The translations under genes were made by a program, and so were the position numbers. From Caulobacteraceae bacterium (GTDB lineage Bacteria; Pseudomonadota; Alphaproteobacteria; Caulobacterales; Caulobacteraceae): DNA of 13,117 bases. Shown piece after piece: positions 1-6,453 of the stretch (positions within the stretch are counted from its first letter, which is position 1; each line of letters starts with the position of its first letter). The stretch is taken from the NCBI GenBank assembly GCA_947479185.1, contig CANJYY010000035.1, positions 1 through 13,117 of the forward strand, given 5' to 3'. Below the pieces are notes generated by a model. It was not told the DNA's origin. It made no database searches and saw only the letters and a list, made by a program, of their open reading frames with translations.

Positions 1-1
1 C

Positions 2-370
2 CCGATCCTGACGCAGACGCGGGTCAATCCCGAGGACCTCGCGCCGCGCGACCTGATCCTGCTCGAGGACGGCCACTGCCTCCGCGACCACGCCCTGGCC
101 GCCTGCGGCCTGGAGCCGCCCAAGTCGACCGACGAGGAGACTTTCGCCGCCACCTCATTGCCCACGCTGGTGCAGATGGTCAGTTCTGGCCTCGGCGTTT
201 CCTTCCTGCCGGCCATGGCGGTCAATGCCGGCCTGACCGAGCACGTCGGCGTCACCACCCGCCCGCTGCAGGCCGATCATCCCAGCCGCGAGATCGTCGT
301 CGCCTGGCGCGCGGGCTCCAGCCGCGCGGCCGAGGGTCGCCTGCTGGCCGAGGTGCTGCGCGGGGTGTGA
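2..370 (+). CDS. oxyR: OxyR, LysR-type H2O2-sensing activator (3' end only)
   Basis: Only the last 122 codons are in the window; the DNA-binding N-terminus lies upstream. The visible part is the end of the LysR substrate-binding (sensor) domain. It carries the motif EDGHCLRDHALAAC, in which the two cysteines are nine residues apart, as are Cys199 and Cys208 of E. coli OxyR that form the disulfide on peroxide oxidation. It is followed by ATSLPTLVQMVSSGLGVSFL, also typical of OxyR. From family knowledge, oxidised OxyR activates catalase, peroxidase and iron-sequestration genes. The stop is TGA at 368-370. The gene is followed by a palindrome and then by padR on the same strand; the padR gene appears to have its own promoter. 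OxyR targets are not visible in this window. Confidence 0.93.
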   Translation, partial: PILTQTRVNPEDLAPRDLILLEDGHCLRDHALAACGLEPPKSTDEETFAATSLPTLVQMVSSGLGVSFLPAMAVNAGLTEHVGVTTRPLQADHPSREIVVAWRAGSSRAAEGRLLAEVLRGV

Positions 371-379
371 GGTCAGACG

Positions 380-406
380 GGGACAGACACCTGAGGTGTC
401 TATCCC
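380..406. terminator. Palindrome after oxyR, possible terminator
   Basis: Ten bases after the oxyR stop there is a 13-base inverted repeat around a single central G at 393. The inner arms AGACACCT / AGGTGTCT (385-392 and 394-401) are perfect. The outer GGGA / TCCC extension has one C/A mismatch (384 with 402). No T-run follows, so it is not a classical intrinsic terminator. It could end oxyR transcription, be a REP-like dispersed repeat, or bind a protein. Confidence 0.4.
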
Positions 407-420
407 TGAAACGGCGCGAG

Positions 421-482
421 ATTTCGATATATCGAAATTGACATTCCGCCGATCCGATATATCTAACAATCCGATATATCTA
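421..482. promoter_or_regulatory. Three GATATATC palindromes, probable PadR operator
   Basis: This AT-rich island in GC-rich DNA contains an 18-bp perfect palindrome ATTTCGATATATCGAAAT (421-438). It is followed by two identical 14-base copies of ATCCGATATATCTA at 452-465 and 469-482, which start 17 bases apart. The shared core is GATATATC (426-433, 456-463, 473-480). The copies flank the -35 box and cover the putative -10 and the leader of the padR gene just downstream, the usual layout for autorepression. Assignment to the PadR protein is inferred from position; the repeats themselves are seen directly. Confidence 0.7.
438..465 (+). promoter_or_regulatory. Candidate sigma-70 promoter of the padR gene
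   Basis: A perfect TTGACA -35 box lies at 438-443. With 16-bp spacing the -10 would be TATCTA (460-465), which is weak. The palindromic operator abuts the -35 and the second repeat overlaps the -10. Downstream, a Shine-Dalgarno AAAGGA (484-489) sits six bases before the ATG at 496 and supports that start. Confidence 0.5.
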
Positions 483-495
483 GAAAGGATCAGAT

Positions 496-1053
496 ATGCA
501 TCGCCACTTCGGCTTTTCCCACCACAAACACGAACGCTTCGGCCGTCACGGCTTCGGCGGACATCACGGGCGTCACATGGGTCGCGGCGGCCGGTTCGGC
601 CGGTTCTTCGACCACGGCGACCTCAAGCTGGTCATTCTGCGGATGATCGCCGACCAGCCCCGGCACGGCTACGAGCTGATCAAGGAAGTCGAGGAGCGCG
701 CCGGCGGGGCCTATTCGCCCAGCCCCGGCGTGGTCTACCCGACCCTGACCTGGCTCGAGGAAATGGGCTTCGCTGCCGCGGCCGACGCGGCCGGCGGCCG
801 CAAGCTCTACTCCGTCACCCCCGAGGGCGAGGCGCACCTGCGCGCCAACGAGGGCCAGACGGCCGGTATCTTCGCCCGCATGGCCGAAGTCGCCGCCGCC
901 AGCACGGCCTTCTCGCCGCAGATCCTGCGGGCGCGCGACAACCTGCGCAACGCGCTCAAGCTCAAGACCACGGGCGGGGCGCTGACCAAGCAGCAGATCG
1001 AAGCGATCTGCGACGCGCTGGACGCCGCCGCGGCGGCCGTGGACCGGGCGTGA
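496..1053 (+). CDS. PadR-family repressor, histidine-rich YqjI-like type
   Basis: This 185-residue protein has a low-complexity N-terminus with nine histidines in the first 27 residues (HRH, HHKH, HHGRH) plus Gly/Arg. A PadR winged-helix domain follows at about residues 40-105, with the family signatures HGYELIKEVEE and SPSPGVVYPTLTWLEE and a GGRKLYSVTPEG wing. The C-terminal half is helical and probably mediates dimerisation. The architecture matches E. coli YqjI, which uses its His-rich tail to sense nickel/iron and represses both itself and the ferric reductase gene yqjH. No yqjH-like gene is visible here, so other targets would lie elsewhere. The ATG at 496 has a good ribosome-binding site (AAAGGA). 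The repeats in its promoter suggest autoregulation. The PadR assignment is firm; metal sensing is inferred. Confidence 0.9.
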   Translation: MHRHFGFSHHKHERFGRHGFGGHHGRHMGRGGRFGRFFDHGDLKLVILRMIADQPRHGYELIKEVEERAGGAYSPSPGVVYPTLTWLEEMGFAAAADAAGGRKLYSVTPEGEAHLRANEGQTAGIFARMAEVAAASTAFSPQILRARDNLRNALKLKTTGGALTKQQIEAICDALDAAAAAVDRA

Positions 1054-1063
1054 ACTCCAAAAT

Positions 1064-1240
1064 CCTCCCCGCATCGCGGGGAGGGGGACCACGCGGAGCG
1101 TGGTGGAGGGGGCTGAGCCGCTGCTTCCGGACAGTCCCGAAAGCGACTGCCGGCAGAGACCGGCGTTCAGGTCCGGCTTGCCGACCCTGGCGCTGACCCC
1201 TCAGTCAGGCTTCGCCTGACAGCTCCTCGCTCGCGGGGAG
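1064..1240. repeat. Hairpin-rich intergenic repeat between convergent genes
   Basis: This stretch fills most of the gap between padR and the S9 operon and contains four hairpins. CCTCCCCGC / GCGGGGAGG (1064-1084) has a 9-bp perfect stem and 3-nt loop. CCACGC / GCGTGG (1089-1103) follows. GTCAGGC / GCCTGAC (1204-1220) has a TTC loop. CTCCTCGC / GCGGGGAG (1223-1240) contains one T-G wobble. Both ends, read inward, start with a CTCCCCGC-type hairpin, so the whole resembles a miniature element with inverted ends. The middle (about 1120-1195) shows no obvious gene. It may serve as a two-way transcription stop, although no T-runs follow the stems. Confidence 0.6.
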
Positions 1241-1253
1241 CAAGGCATCAACC

Positions 1254-3350
1254 TCAATCCATCAGCCGCTGGCTGAGATAGGTGAATTCCAGCGCCAGGC
1301 GTCGCGCGGTCTCGCCGAGGTTGGCGGCGGCCGAATGCCCGCCGTCGATGTTCTCGTAGTACAGGAAGTCGTAGCCCAGCGCTTCCAGCCGCGCCCCGGC
1401 CTTGCGGGCGTGGGCCGGATGGACCCGGTCGTCCTTGGTCGAGGTCTCGATGAACACCTGCGGGTAGGGCTTGCCGGCCTTCAGGTTGCTGTAGGGGTCA
1501 TAGGCGGCGATCCAGGCGCGCTCGGCGGGGATCGCCGGGTCGCCATACTCGCCGACCCAGGACGCGCCCGCGCCGATGTGGGTGTAGTTCAGCATGTCGA
1601 ACAGCGGCACCTGGATGACCACGGCGTTGTACAGCTCCGGCCGCTGCGTCAGGGCCACGCCCATCAGCAGGCCGCCGTTCGATCCGCCCATGATGCCCAG
1701 ATGGCGGGGCGAGGTGATCTTCCGCGCGATCAGATCCTCGGACACGGCGAAGAAGTCGTCATAGGCCCGCTGGCGGTTGGCCTTCAGCGCCGCCTGGTGC
1801 CAGGCCGGGCCGAACTCGCCGCCGCCGCGGATGTTGGCCACGACATAGACGCCGCCACGCTCAAGCCACAGCTTGCCGACGGTGGCCGAATAGCCGGGCC
1901 GCTGCGACACCTGGAAGCCGCCGTAGGCGTACTGCAGCGTCGGCGCCGCGCCGTCGAACTTCAGGTCCTTCGGCCGGACAACGAAGTAGGGGACCTTCGT
2001 GCCGTCCTTCGACGTCGCCCAGAACTGCTCGACCACGTCCTTGCTGGCGTCGAACTTGGGCGGCAGGGACTTGAGCTTCTCAAGCCTGCCGTCGGCCGCG
2101 TCGGCCAGCCACAGGGTGCTGGGCGTCAGATAGCCGGCGACGCTGAAGAACACCCGGTCATCGCGGTCCGAGGCCGAGCCGACGGCGATGGTCACATTGG
2201 CCGGCAGGTCGAGCGGGCGGCTGGTCCAGCCCTTGTCGCCCGGGGTGAACACCAGCGCCTTGCCGGTGACGTTCTCCAGCAGGCCGACGATCAGCCGGTT
2301 GCGACTGATGTTCACGTCCTCGATGGCCTGGGCCGAGGTCGGCCGCAGGATCAGGGTCGCTCGCGCGGCGTTCGGGTCGGCCTTGAAGGCCGCCAGGTCG
2401 AAGGCGGCGAGATCGCCCTGCCTGAGGCCCTGGGCGGCCCAGTCCTCCTCGACAGAGAACACCAGCTTGCCGCCGACCAGACCCTGGATCGAACTCTTCA
2501 GCGGGAAGGGCAGCCGCACCGGGCCCTTGTCGGTGACCAGGTAGGTCTCGCTCTCGAAGAAGCTGACCGCGCGCGAGATCATCACCGCCTGAACCACGCC
2601 GTCGGCGTCGCGCAGGACCATCGGCGAGACCGACACGTCATCGACCGTGCCGCGATAGAGCTCGGTGGCCGACTCCAGCGGCGTGCCGCGTTTCCAGGCC
2701 TTGAGCACGAAAGGATAGCTCGACTTGGTCATCGTGCCGGGGCCCCAGTCGCGGGCGATCAGCAGGGTGTCACGGTCCAGCCAGGTGACGTTCTGCTTGC
2801 CGTCCGGCGCGACGAAGCCGCCGGCGACGAAGGTCTTCGTCACGGTGTCGAACTCGCGCAGGGTCACCGCGTCCTTGCCGCCGTCCGACAGCTGGACCAG
2901 GCAGTAGCGGTCGTCGGGGGCCAGGCAGGTCGCGCCCTTGTAGACCCAGTTCTTGCCCTCGGCCGCGGCCAGGGCGTCGAAGTCCAGCACGGTCTCCCAG
3001 ACCGGCTCGTCCGTGCGGAAGCTGTTCAGCGAGGTGCGCCGCCAGACGCCGCGCACATGGGTCGCGTCCTGCCAGAAGTTGCCCAGGGTCCCGTCGCCGC
3101 TGAAGCCGACGCCTGGGATGCGGTCCTTGGCGTTGACGATATCCAGCGCCGCCTGGTGCAGGCCGGCGTAACGGGCGTCGTTCTGCAGCACCGGCAGGGA
3201 ACGGGCGTTCTCGGCCCGGGCCCAGTCGAGGGCGCGGGTCCCCTCGATCTCCTCCATCCAGGTGAACGGGTCCTCCGGCGTCTGGGCGGATGCGGCGGCG
3301 GCGGACAGGGTGGCTGCGGTCATGATCAGGGCCATCAAGAGGGTGCGCAT
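1254..3350 (-). CDS. Exported prolyl oligopeptidase-family serine peptidase (S9), paralog A
   Basis: The protein is 698 residues long. The N-terminal signal peptide (MRTLLMALIMTAATLSAAAASA) has a likely cut after residue 22, so it acts in the periplasm or outside. The mature N-terminus starts with the S9A-type DPFTWMEEIEG. A beta-propeller domain probably spans about 75-430, followed by an alpha/beta-hydrolase domain with NIRGGGEFG. The expected triad is Ser557 in GGSNGG, Asp in the DDRV motif (640/641) and His672 in DGGH. The family cleaves short peptides, often after proline; the actual substrate cannot be read from sequence. An upstream in-frame ATG at 3398 would add 16 residues, hide the signal peptide and overlap the upstream gene, so 3350 was chosen. 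The start lies 2 bp after the stop of paralog B, so translational coupling is likely. Confidence 0.92.
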   Translation of the reverse strand: MRTLLMALIMTAATLSAAAASAQTPEDPFTWMEEIEGTRALDWARAENARSLPVLQNDARYAGLHQAALDIVNAKDRIPGVGFSGDGTLGNFWQDATHVRGVWRRTSLNSFRTDEPVWETVLDFDALAAAEGKNWVYKGATCLAPDDRYCLVQLSDGGKDAVTLREFDTVTKTFVAGGFVAPDGKQNVTWLDRDTLLIARDWGPGTMTKSSYPFVLKAWKRGTPLESATELYRGTVDDVSVSPMVLRDADGVVQAVMISRAVSFFESETYLVTDKGPVRLPFPLKSSIQGLVGGKLVFSVEEDWAAQGLRQGDLAAFDLAAFKADPNAARATLILRPTSAQAIEDVNISRNRLIVGLLENVTGKALVFTPGDKGWTSRPLDLPANVTIAVGSASDRDDRVFFSVAGYLTPSTLWLADAADGRLEKLKSLPPKFDASKDVVEQFWATSKDGTKVPYFVVRPKDLKFDGAAPTLQYAYGGFQVSQRPGYSATVGKLWLERGGVYVVANIRGGGEFGPAWHQAALKANRQRAYDDFFAVSEDLIARKITSPRHLGIMGGSNGGLLMGVALTQRPELYNAVVIQVPLFDMLNYTHIGAGASWVGEYGDPAIPAERAWIAAYDPYSNLKAGKPYPQVFIETSTKDDRVHPAHARKAGARLEALGYDFLYYENIDGGHSAAANLGETARRLALEFTYLSQRLMD

Positions 3351-3352
3351 AC

Positions 3353-5491
3353 TCAATCCATCAACTGGCGGGTCAGGTAGGTGTAGTGCATCCCCCACCG
3401 CCGGGCGTTGGCGGCGGGATCGGCCCCGTTGGCGTGACCGCCGTCGGTGTTCTCGTAGTACAGATAGGGACTGCCCAGCTCGCCCAGCCGGGCGGCGAAC
3501 TTGCGCGCATGGCCGGGGTGGACGCGGTCATCCTTGGTCGAGGTGGTGATGTAGGCCAGCGGGTATTTCACCCCGGGCTTGAGGGCCTGGAACGGCGAAT
3601 AGCGCGCGATCCAGGCGGCTTCCGCCGGGATGGTCGGGTCGCCGTACTCGCCGATCCACGACGCGCCGGCCGGCAGCAGGTGATAGCGCATCATGTCCAG
3701 CAGCGGGCTCTCGACCACCACGGCGTTCCACAGGTCCGGCCGCTGGGTCATCGCCACGCCCATCAGCAGGCCGCCGTTGGAGCGGCCATAGGCGCCCAGG
3801 CGCCGGGGACTGGTCAGCCCGCGCCGGATGGCGTCCTCGGCCACGGCGAAATAGTCGTCGTAGGCCCTCTGGCGATTGGCCTTCAGCGCCGCCTCGTGCC
3901 AGGCCGGCCCGAACTCGCCGCCGCCGCGGATGTTGGCCACGAGATAAGTGCCGCCGCGCTCCAGCCAAAGCTTACCGACGATCGGGTCGTAGACCGGCAG
4001 CTTGCTCAGCTGGAAGCCGCCGTAGGCGTGCAGCAGCGTCGGGTTGGAGCCGTCGTGGCTGTGCCCCTTCTTCGTGACGATGAAGTAGGGGATCTTCGTC
4101 CCGTCCTTCGAGGTCGCCTCGTGCTGCTCGACCATCAGGTTCGAGGCGTCGAACCGGGCGGGCAGGGTCTTGACCACGGTGGAGGTGATCGCCGCTGTCG
4201 GGGCGAACAGGAGCTTGGTCGGGGTGGTGAAGCCTTCCTCGGAATAGAACAGGCCGTCGCCCTCGTCCGCAGTGCTGACGATGTTGACGGCGGCGTTGGC
4301 CAGCCCCGGATAGGTCTCCTGCTCCCAGCGGTCGTGGAGCGTGCTGCGATTGAAGCTCAGCAGGCTGCCCCGCACGTTGTCGTACAGGATGGCCACGACG
4401 CGGTTGTCGGTGACCGCGATCTGGTCCCGGTCGAGCGCCTGGCGCGCCTTCGGCAGATAGAGCACCTCGGCGGGGGACGGCGAAAGGACGTCGGCGTTGG
4501 CCGGCGCGGCGCGCGATTGCTGGAGGAGCAGGTCCGGCACATCGACAGCCAGAAGCGCCCCCGCCGGGAAGGTCCGCCCCCTGAAGGTCCAGTCTTCCTG
4601 CAGCGAAACCACCAGCTGCCCGTGAATGTAGCCGTGCACGGACGAGCGGTGGGGCAGATCGAGCTGTTCGGGCGCTGCCTTGCCGTCGCGCAGGACGAAC
4701 AGGGCGCTGTTGAAGAAGTCCAGGCCGCGGTCGATCAGCACCATGCGCCGGCCATCGGCGTCGCGCAGCACCCGCGGACTGGCCGACACATCCTTCATAT
4801 CGCCGCGGAACACCTCGACGGCCTGGTCCAGCGTCTGGCCGCGCTTCAGCGTCTTGACCACGAAGCCGTAGCCGGACTCGGTGGTCGTGCCGGGGCCCCA
4901 GTCGCGGGTCAGGATCAGGGTGTCGGCGTCCAGCCACGAGACGGTCTGCTTGCTCTCGGACAGGCGGAAGCCGCCGTCGACGAAGGTCTTCGTCTTCAGG
5001 TCGAATTCGCGGATCTCGACGGCGTCCTTGCCGCCGTTGCTGAGCTCGACCAGGCAGCGGTCATGCGTCACCGGGCGGCAGTCGGCGCCCTTCCAGATCC
5101 AGTTGGCGTGTTCGGCGGTGGCCAGGGCGTCGAGATCGAGCACCGTCTCCCACTGCGGCTCGGCCGTGCGGTAGCTGGCCAGCGAGGTGCGCCGCCAGAT
5201 CCCGCGCACATGGGTGGCGTCCTGCCAGAAGTTGAACACCTGGTCGCCGACGAACGCGGGCGTGGCGATGCGGTCCCTGGCCGACAGGATCTTCAGCGCC
5301 TCGGCCTGCAGCGCCGCGAACCGCGCGTCGCCGGTCAGCACGGGAAGGGTCTTCGCGTTCTCGGCCTTGACCCAGTCCATCGACCGGGCGCTGCCCACCT
5401 GTTCGAGCCATTCGAACGGCGTCTCGGTCGCGGCCAGCACGGGGGCTGCGACCAGCACGGCGGCGGCCGCGAGAAAGGCTGAAAATTTCAT
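3353..5491 (-). CDS. Exported prolyl oligopeptidase-family serine peptidase (S9), paralog B
   Basis: The 712-residue protein is the first gene of a two-gene operon with its paralog. The signal peptide MKFSAFLAAAAVLVAAPVLA is probably cut near residue 20-21. The mature protein opens with TPFEWLEQVG, and the same propeller-plus-hydrolase layout as paralog A follows. The expected triad is Ser571 in GRSNGG, Asp in DDRV (654/655) and His686 in DGGH. The nucleophile elbow has Arg where paralog A has Gly. The two proteins match in long blocks such as NFWQDATHVRG and KANRQRAYDD but differ widely in the propeller, which fits an old tandem duplication with different substrate access. Lasso-peptide isopeptidases of Caulobacterales belong to the same fold, but no lasso cluster is visible here. 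The ATG at 5491 gives a proper signal peptide directly; no strong Shine-Dalgarno is seen. Confidence 0.92.
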   Translation of the reverse strand: MKFSAFLAAAAVLVAAPVLAATETPFEWLEQVGSARSMDWVKAENAKTLPVLTGDARFAALQAEALKILSARDRIATPAFVGDQVFNFWQDATHVRGIWRRTSLASYRTAEPQWETVLDLDALATAEHANWIWKGADCRPVTHDRCLVELSNGGKDAVEIREFDLKTKTFVDGGFRLSESKQTVSWLDADTLILTRDWGPGTTTESGYGFVVKTLKRGQTLDQAVEVFRGDMKDVSASPRVLRDADGRRMVLIDRGLDFFNSALFVLRDGKAAPEQLDLPHRSSVHGYIHGQLVVSLQEDWTFRGRTFPAGALLAVDVPDLLLQQSRAAPANADVLSPSPAEVLYLPKARQALDRDQIAVTDNRVVAILYDNVRGSLLSFNRSTLHDRWEQETYPGLANAAVNIVSTADEGDGLFYSEEGFTTPTKLLFAPTAAITSTVVKTLPARFDASNLMVEQHEATSKDGTKIPYFIVTKKGHSHDGSNPTLLHAYGGFQLSKLPVYDPIVGKLWLERGGTYLVANIRGGGEFGPAWHEAALKANRQRAYDDYFAVAEDAIRRGLTSPRRLGAYGRSNGGLLMGVAMTQRPDLWNAVVVESPLLDMMRYHLLPAGASWIGEYGDPTIPAEAAWIARYSPFQALKPGVKYPLAYITTSTKDDRVHPGHARKFAARLGELGSPYLYYENTDGGHANGADPAANARRWGMHYTYLTRQLMD

Positions 5492-5521
5492 CGGGGACCC
5501 CGGCGTCTGGACAGGCCGGCG

Positions 5522-5549
5522 AGCATAGGTTGACGCAGAGGGCAGGCAA
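5522..5549 (-). promoter_or_regulatory. Candidate promoter of the S9 peptidase operon
   Basis: On the minus strand TTGCCT (5549-5544) and TATGCT (5527-5522) are separated by 16 bp. Transcription would begin near 5515, giving a leader of about 25 nt before the ATG at 5491. The boxes are moderate matches to TTGACA/TATAAT and were found by eye. Confidence 0.35.
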
Positions 5550-5571
5550 CCCCCGGGGACATTACGGGTCT

Positions 5572-5597
5572 GTAAGAACCCCGCGGAATCCGGCGGG
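5572..5597 (-). terminator. Candidate intrinsic terminator of the channel gene
   Basis: Reading the minus strand, a GC-rich hairpin begins two bases after the channel stop codon. CCCG + CGG pairs with CCG + CGGG with one bulged C and an ATT loop (5597-5580), followed by GTTCTTAC, a short T-rich tail. The tail is weak for a strong terminator. Its position between the channel stop and the S9 promoter is right. Confidence 0.45.
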
Positions 5598-5598
5598 C

Positions 5599-6402
5599 CT
5601 ATGCTCCGTCGTCGGGGATGTTCAGGATCTTCCCGCAGGCCTTGCAGTGAACCGCGTCCGGATCGTGTCGCCGCAGGCCGCAGGCGGGGCAGGGAAACAG
5701 CACCTTGTGCGGCCGCACGAGCAACTGCATCAGGCGGATGAACAGCGACACGCCCACCAGCATCACGAAGATCGACAGCAGCCGGCCCCAGACGCCGGGC
5801 AGGATGATGTCGCCGTAGCCCGTCGTGGTCAGGCTCGTGACGGTGAAATAGAGGGCGTCGACCCAGCCGCCGATGCCTTCGTAGCGGCCGATGAAGGTCG
5901 AGTAGACGAAGCCGGTGATCACGAAGACGAATGTCAGCAGGCCAATGGCCGCCTTGGTGACCTCCTCGACCCGGGTATCGTCATAGCGCCGCCCGACCGT
6001 GCGCCAGAAGAACTCGCTCTCGACCAGGGTCCACAGCCGCAGGACGCGCAGGAAGCCGAAGTTGGCCAGTTGAGCAGGAAACAGCAGGGTCACCAGGATG
6101 AACAGGTCGATCCAGACCATCGGACGTTTGAGGCTCCTCATCAGCGAGGGTTGCGCCAGCAAACGCGCCGCCAGGTCGAGGCTCATAATCGCGGCGATCA
6201 CGTAGTCCAGAACCAGGAACAGTCCGCCGGTGCTCCGCATGATCGGGGCCGCCACGAAGAAGGCGATGATCAGCAGGTCGAGGCCGATGACCCCCAGCCT
6301 GAAGCGTACAGCGCCCGGCGACGCCCCGTGATAGAGCGCGCGCAGCCGCACCCTGAGGCCGTGGGTGGCCGACCGGGCGGCGCGGTGATCGGCGTCCTTC
6401 AT
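5599..6402 (-). CDS. Six-helix K+ channel with C-terminal zinc ribbon
   Basis: This 267-residue inner-membrane protein is a potassium channel. Hydrophobic segments lie at about 34-53, 60-82, 95-112, 152-172 and 204-228. A short arginine-bearing segment at about 117-137 (FLRVLRLWTL) resembles S4. The pore loop at about 180-200 carries the K+ selectivity filter TTTGYGD (192-198). The S1-S4 + pore layout is that of voltage-gated-type (Ion_trans) channels, though the S4 has few positive charges. After the last helix a zinc-ribbon-like tail has CPAC (238-241) and CKAC (253-256), a place where many channels carry an RCK or cyclic-nucleotide domain. The frame stays open back to 7236 opposite dapF; the Met at 6402 is the first one outside dapF and leaves a sensible cytoplasmic N-terminus. 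Physiological role is unknown. Confidence 0.88.
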   Translation of the reverse strand: MKDADHRAARSATHGLRVRLRALYHGASPGAVRFRLGVIGLDLLIIAFFVAAPIMRSTGGLFLVLDYVIAAIMSLDLAARLLAQPSLMRSLKRPMVWIDLFILVTLLFPAQLANFGFLRVLRLWTLVESEFFWRTVGRRYDDTRVEEVTKAAIGLLTFVFVITGFVYSTFIGRYEGIGGWVDALYFTVTSLTTTGYGDIILPGVWGRLLSIFVMLVGVSLFIRLMQLLVRPHKVLFPCPACGLRRHDPDAVHCKACGKILNIPDDGA

Positions 6403-6417
6403 GGCGCGGTTTAACCT

Positions 6418-6447
6418 CTGACTTAAGCCGAAGCCGTAGCCTATATT
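6418..6447 (+). promoter_or_regulatory. Candidate dapF promoter giving a leaderless mRNA
   Basis: CTGACT (6418-6423) and TATATT (6442-6447) are separated by 18 bp. The -10 box ends six bases before the dapF ATG, so transcription would start at or next to the A of the start codon. No Shine-Dalgarno is seen upstream of the ATG, which agrees. Leaderless mRNAs are well known in Caulobacter. Confidence 0.5.
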
Positions 6448-6453
6448 GCCACG

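Noticed and set aside
396..1196. Plus-strand 266-codon frame overlapping padR
   Set aside because: It is an out-of-frame shadow of padR with Arg-rich low-complexity translation; padR has the Shine-Dalgarno and the domain.
3351..3398. Upstream start for S9 paralog A at 3398
   Set aside because: It overlaps the end of paralog B, puts 16 unlike residues before a perfect signal peptide and is not needed, as the ATG at 3350 lies 2 bp after the upstream stop.
1335..5482. Very long plus-strand open frames opposite the S9 peptidase genes (681 and 698 codons)
   Set aside because: They mirror the codon structure of the real genes, give low-complexity Arg/Gly/Val-rich translations without domains, and the minus-strand products have complete motifs and signal peptides.
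1254..5491. Lasso-peptide isopeptidase cluster
   Set aside because: Isopeptidases share the S9 fold, but no lasso precursor, maturation enzymes, TonB-dependent receptor or FecI/FecR-type regulator is visible nearby.
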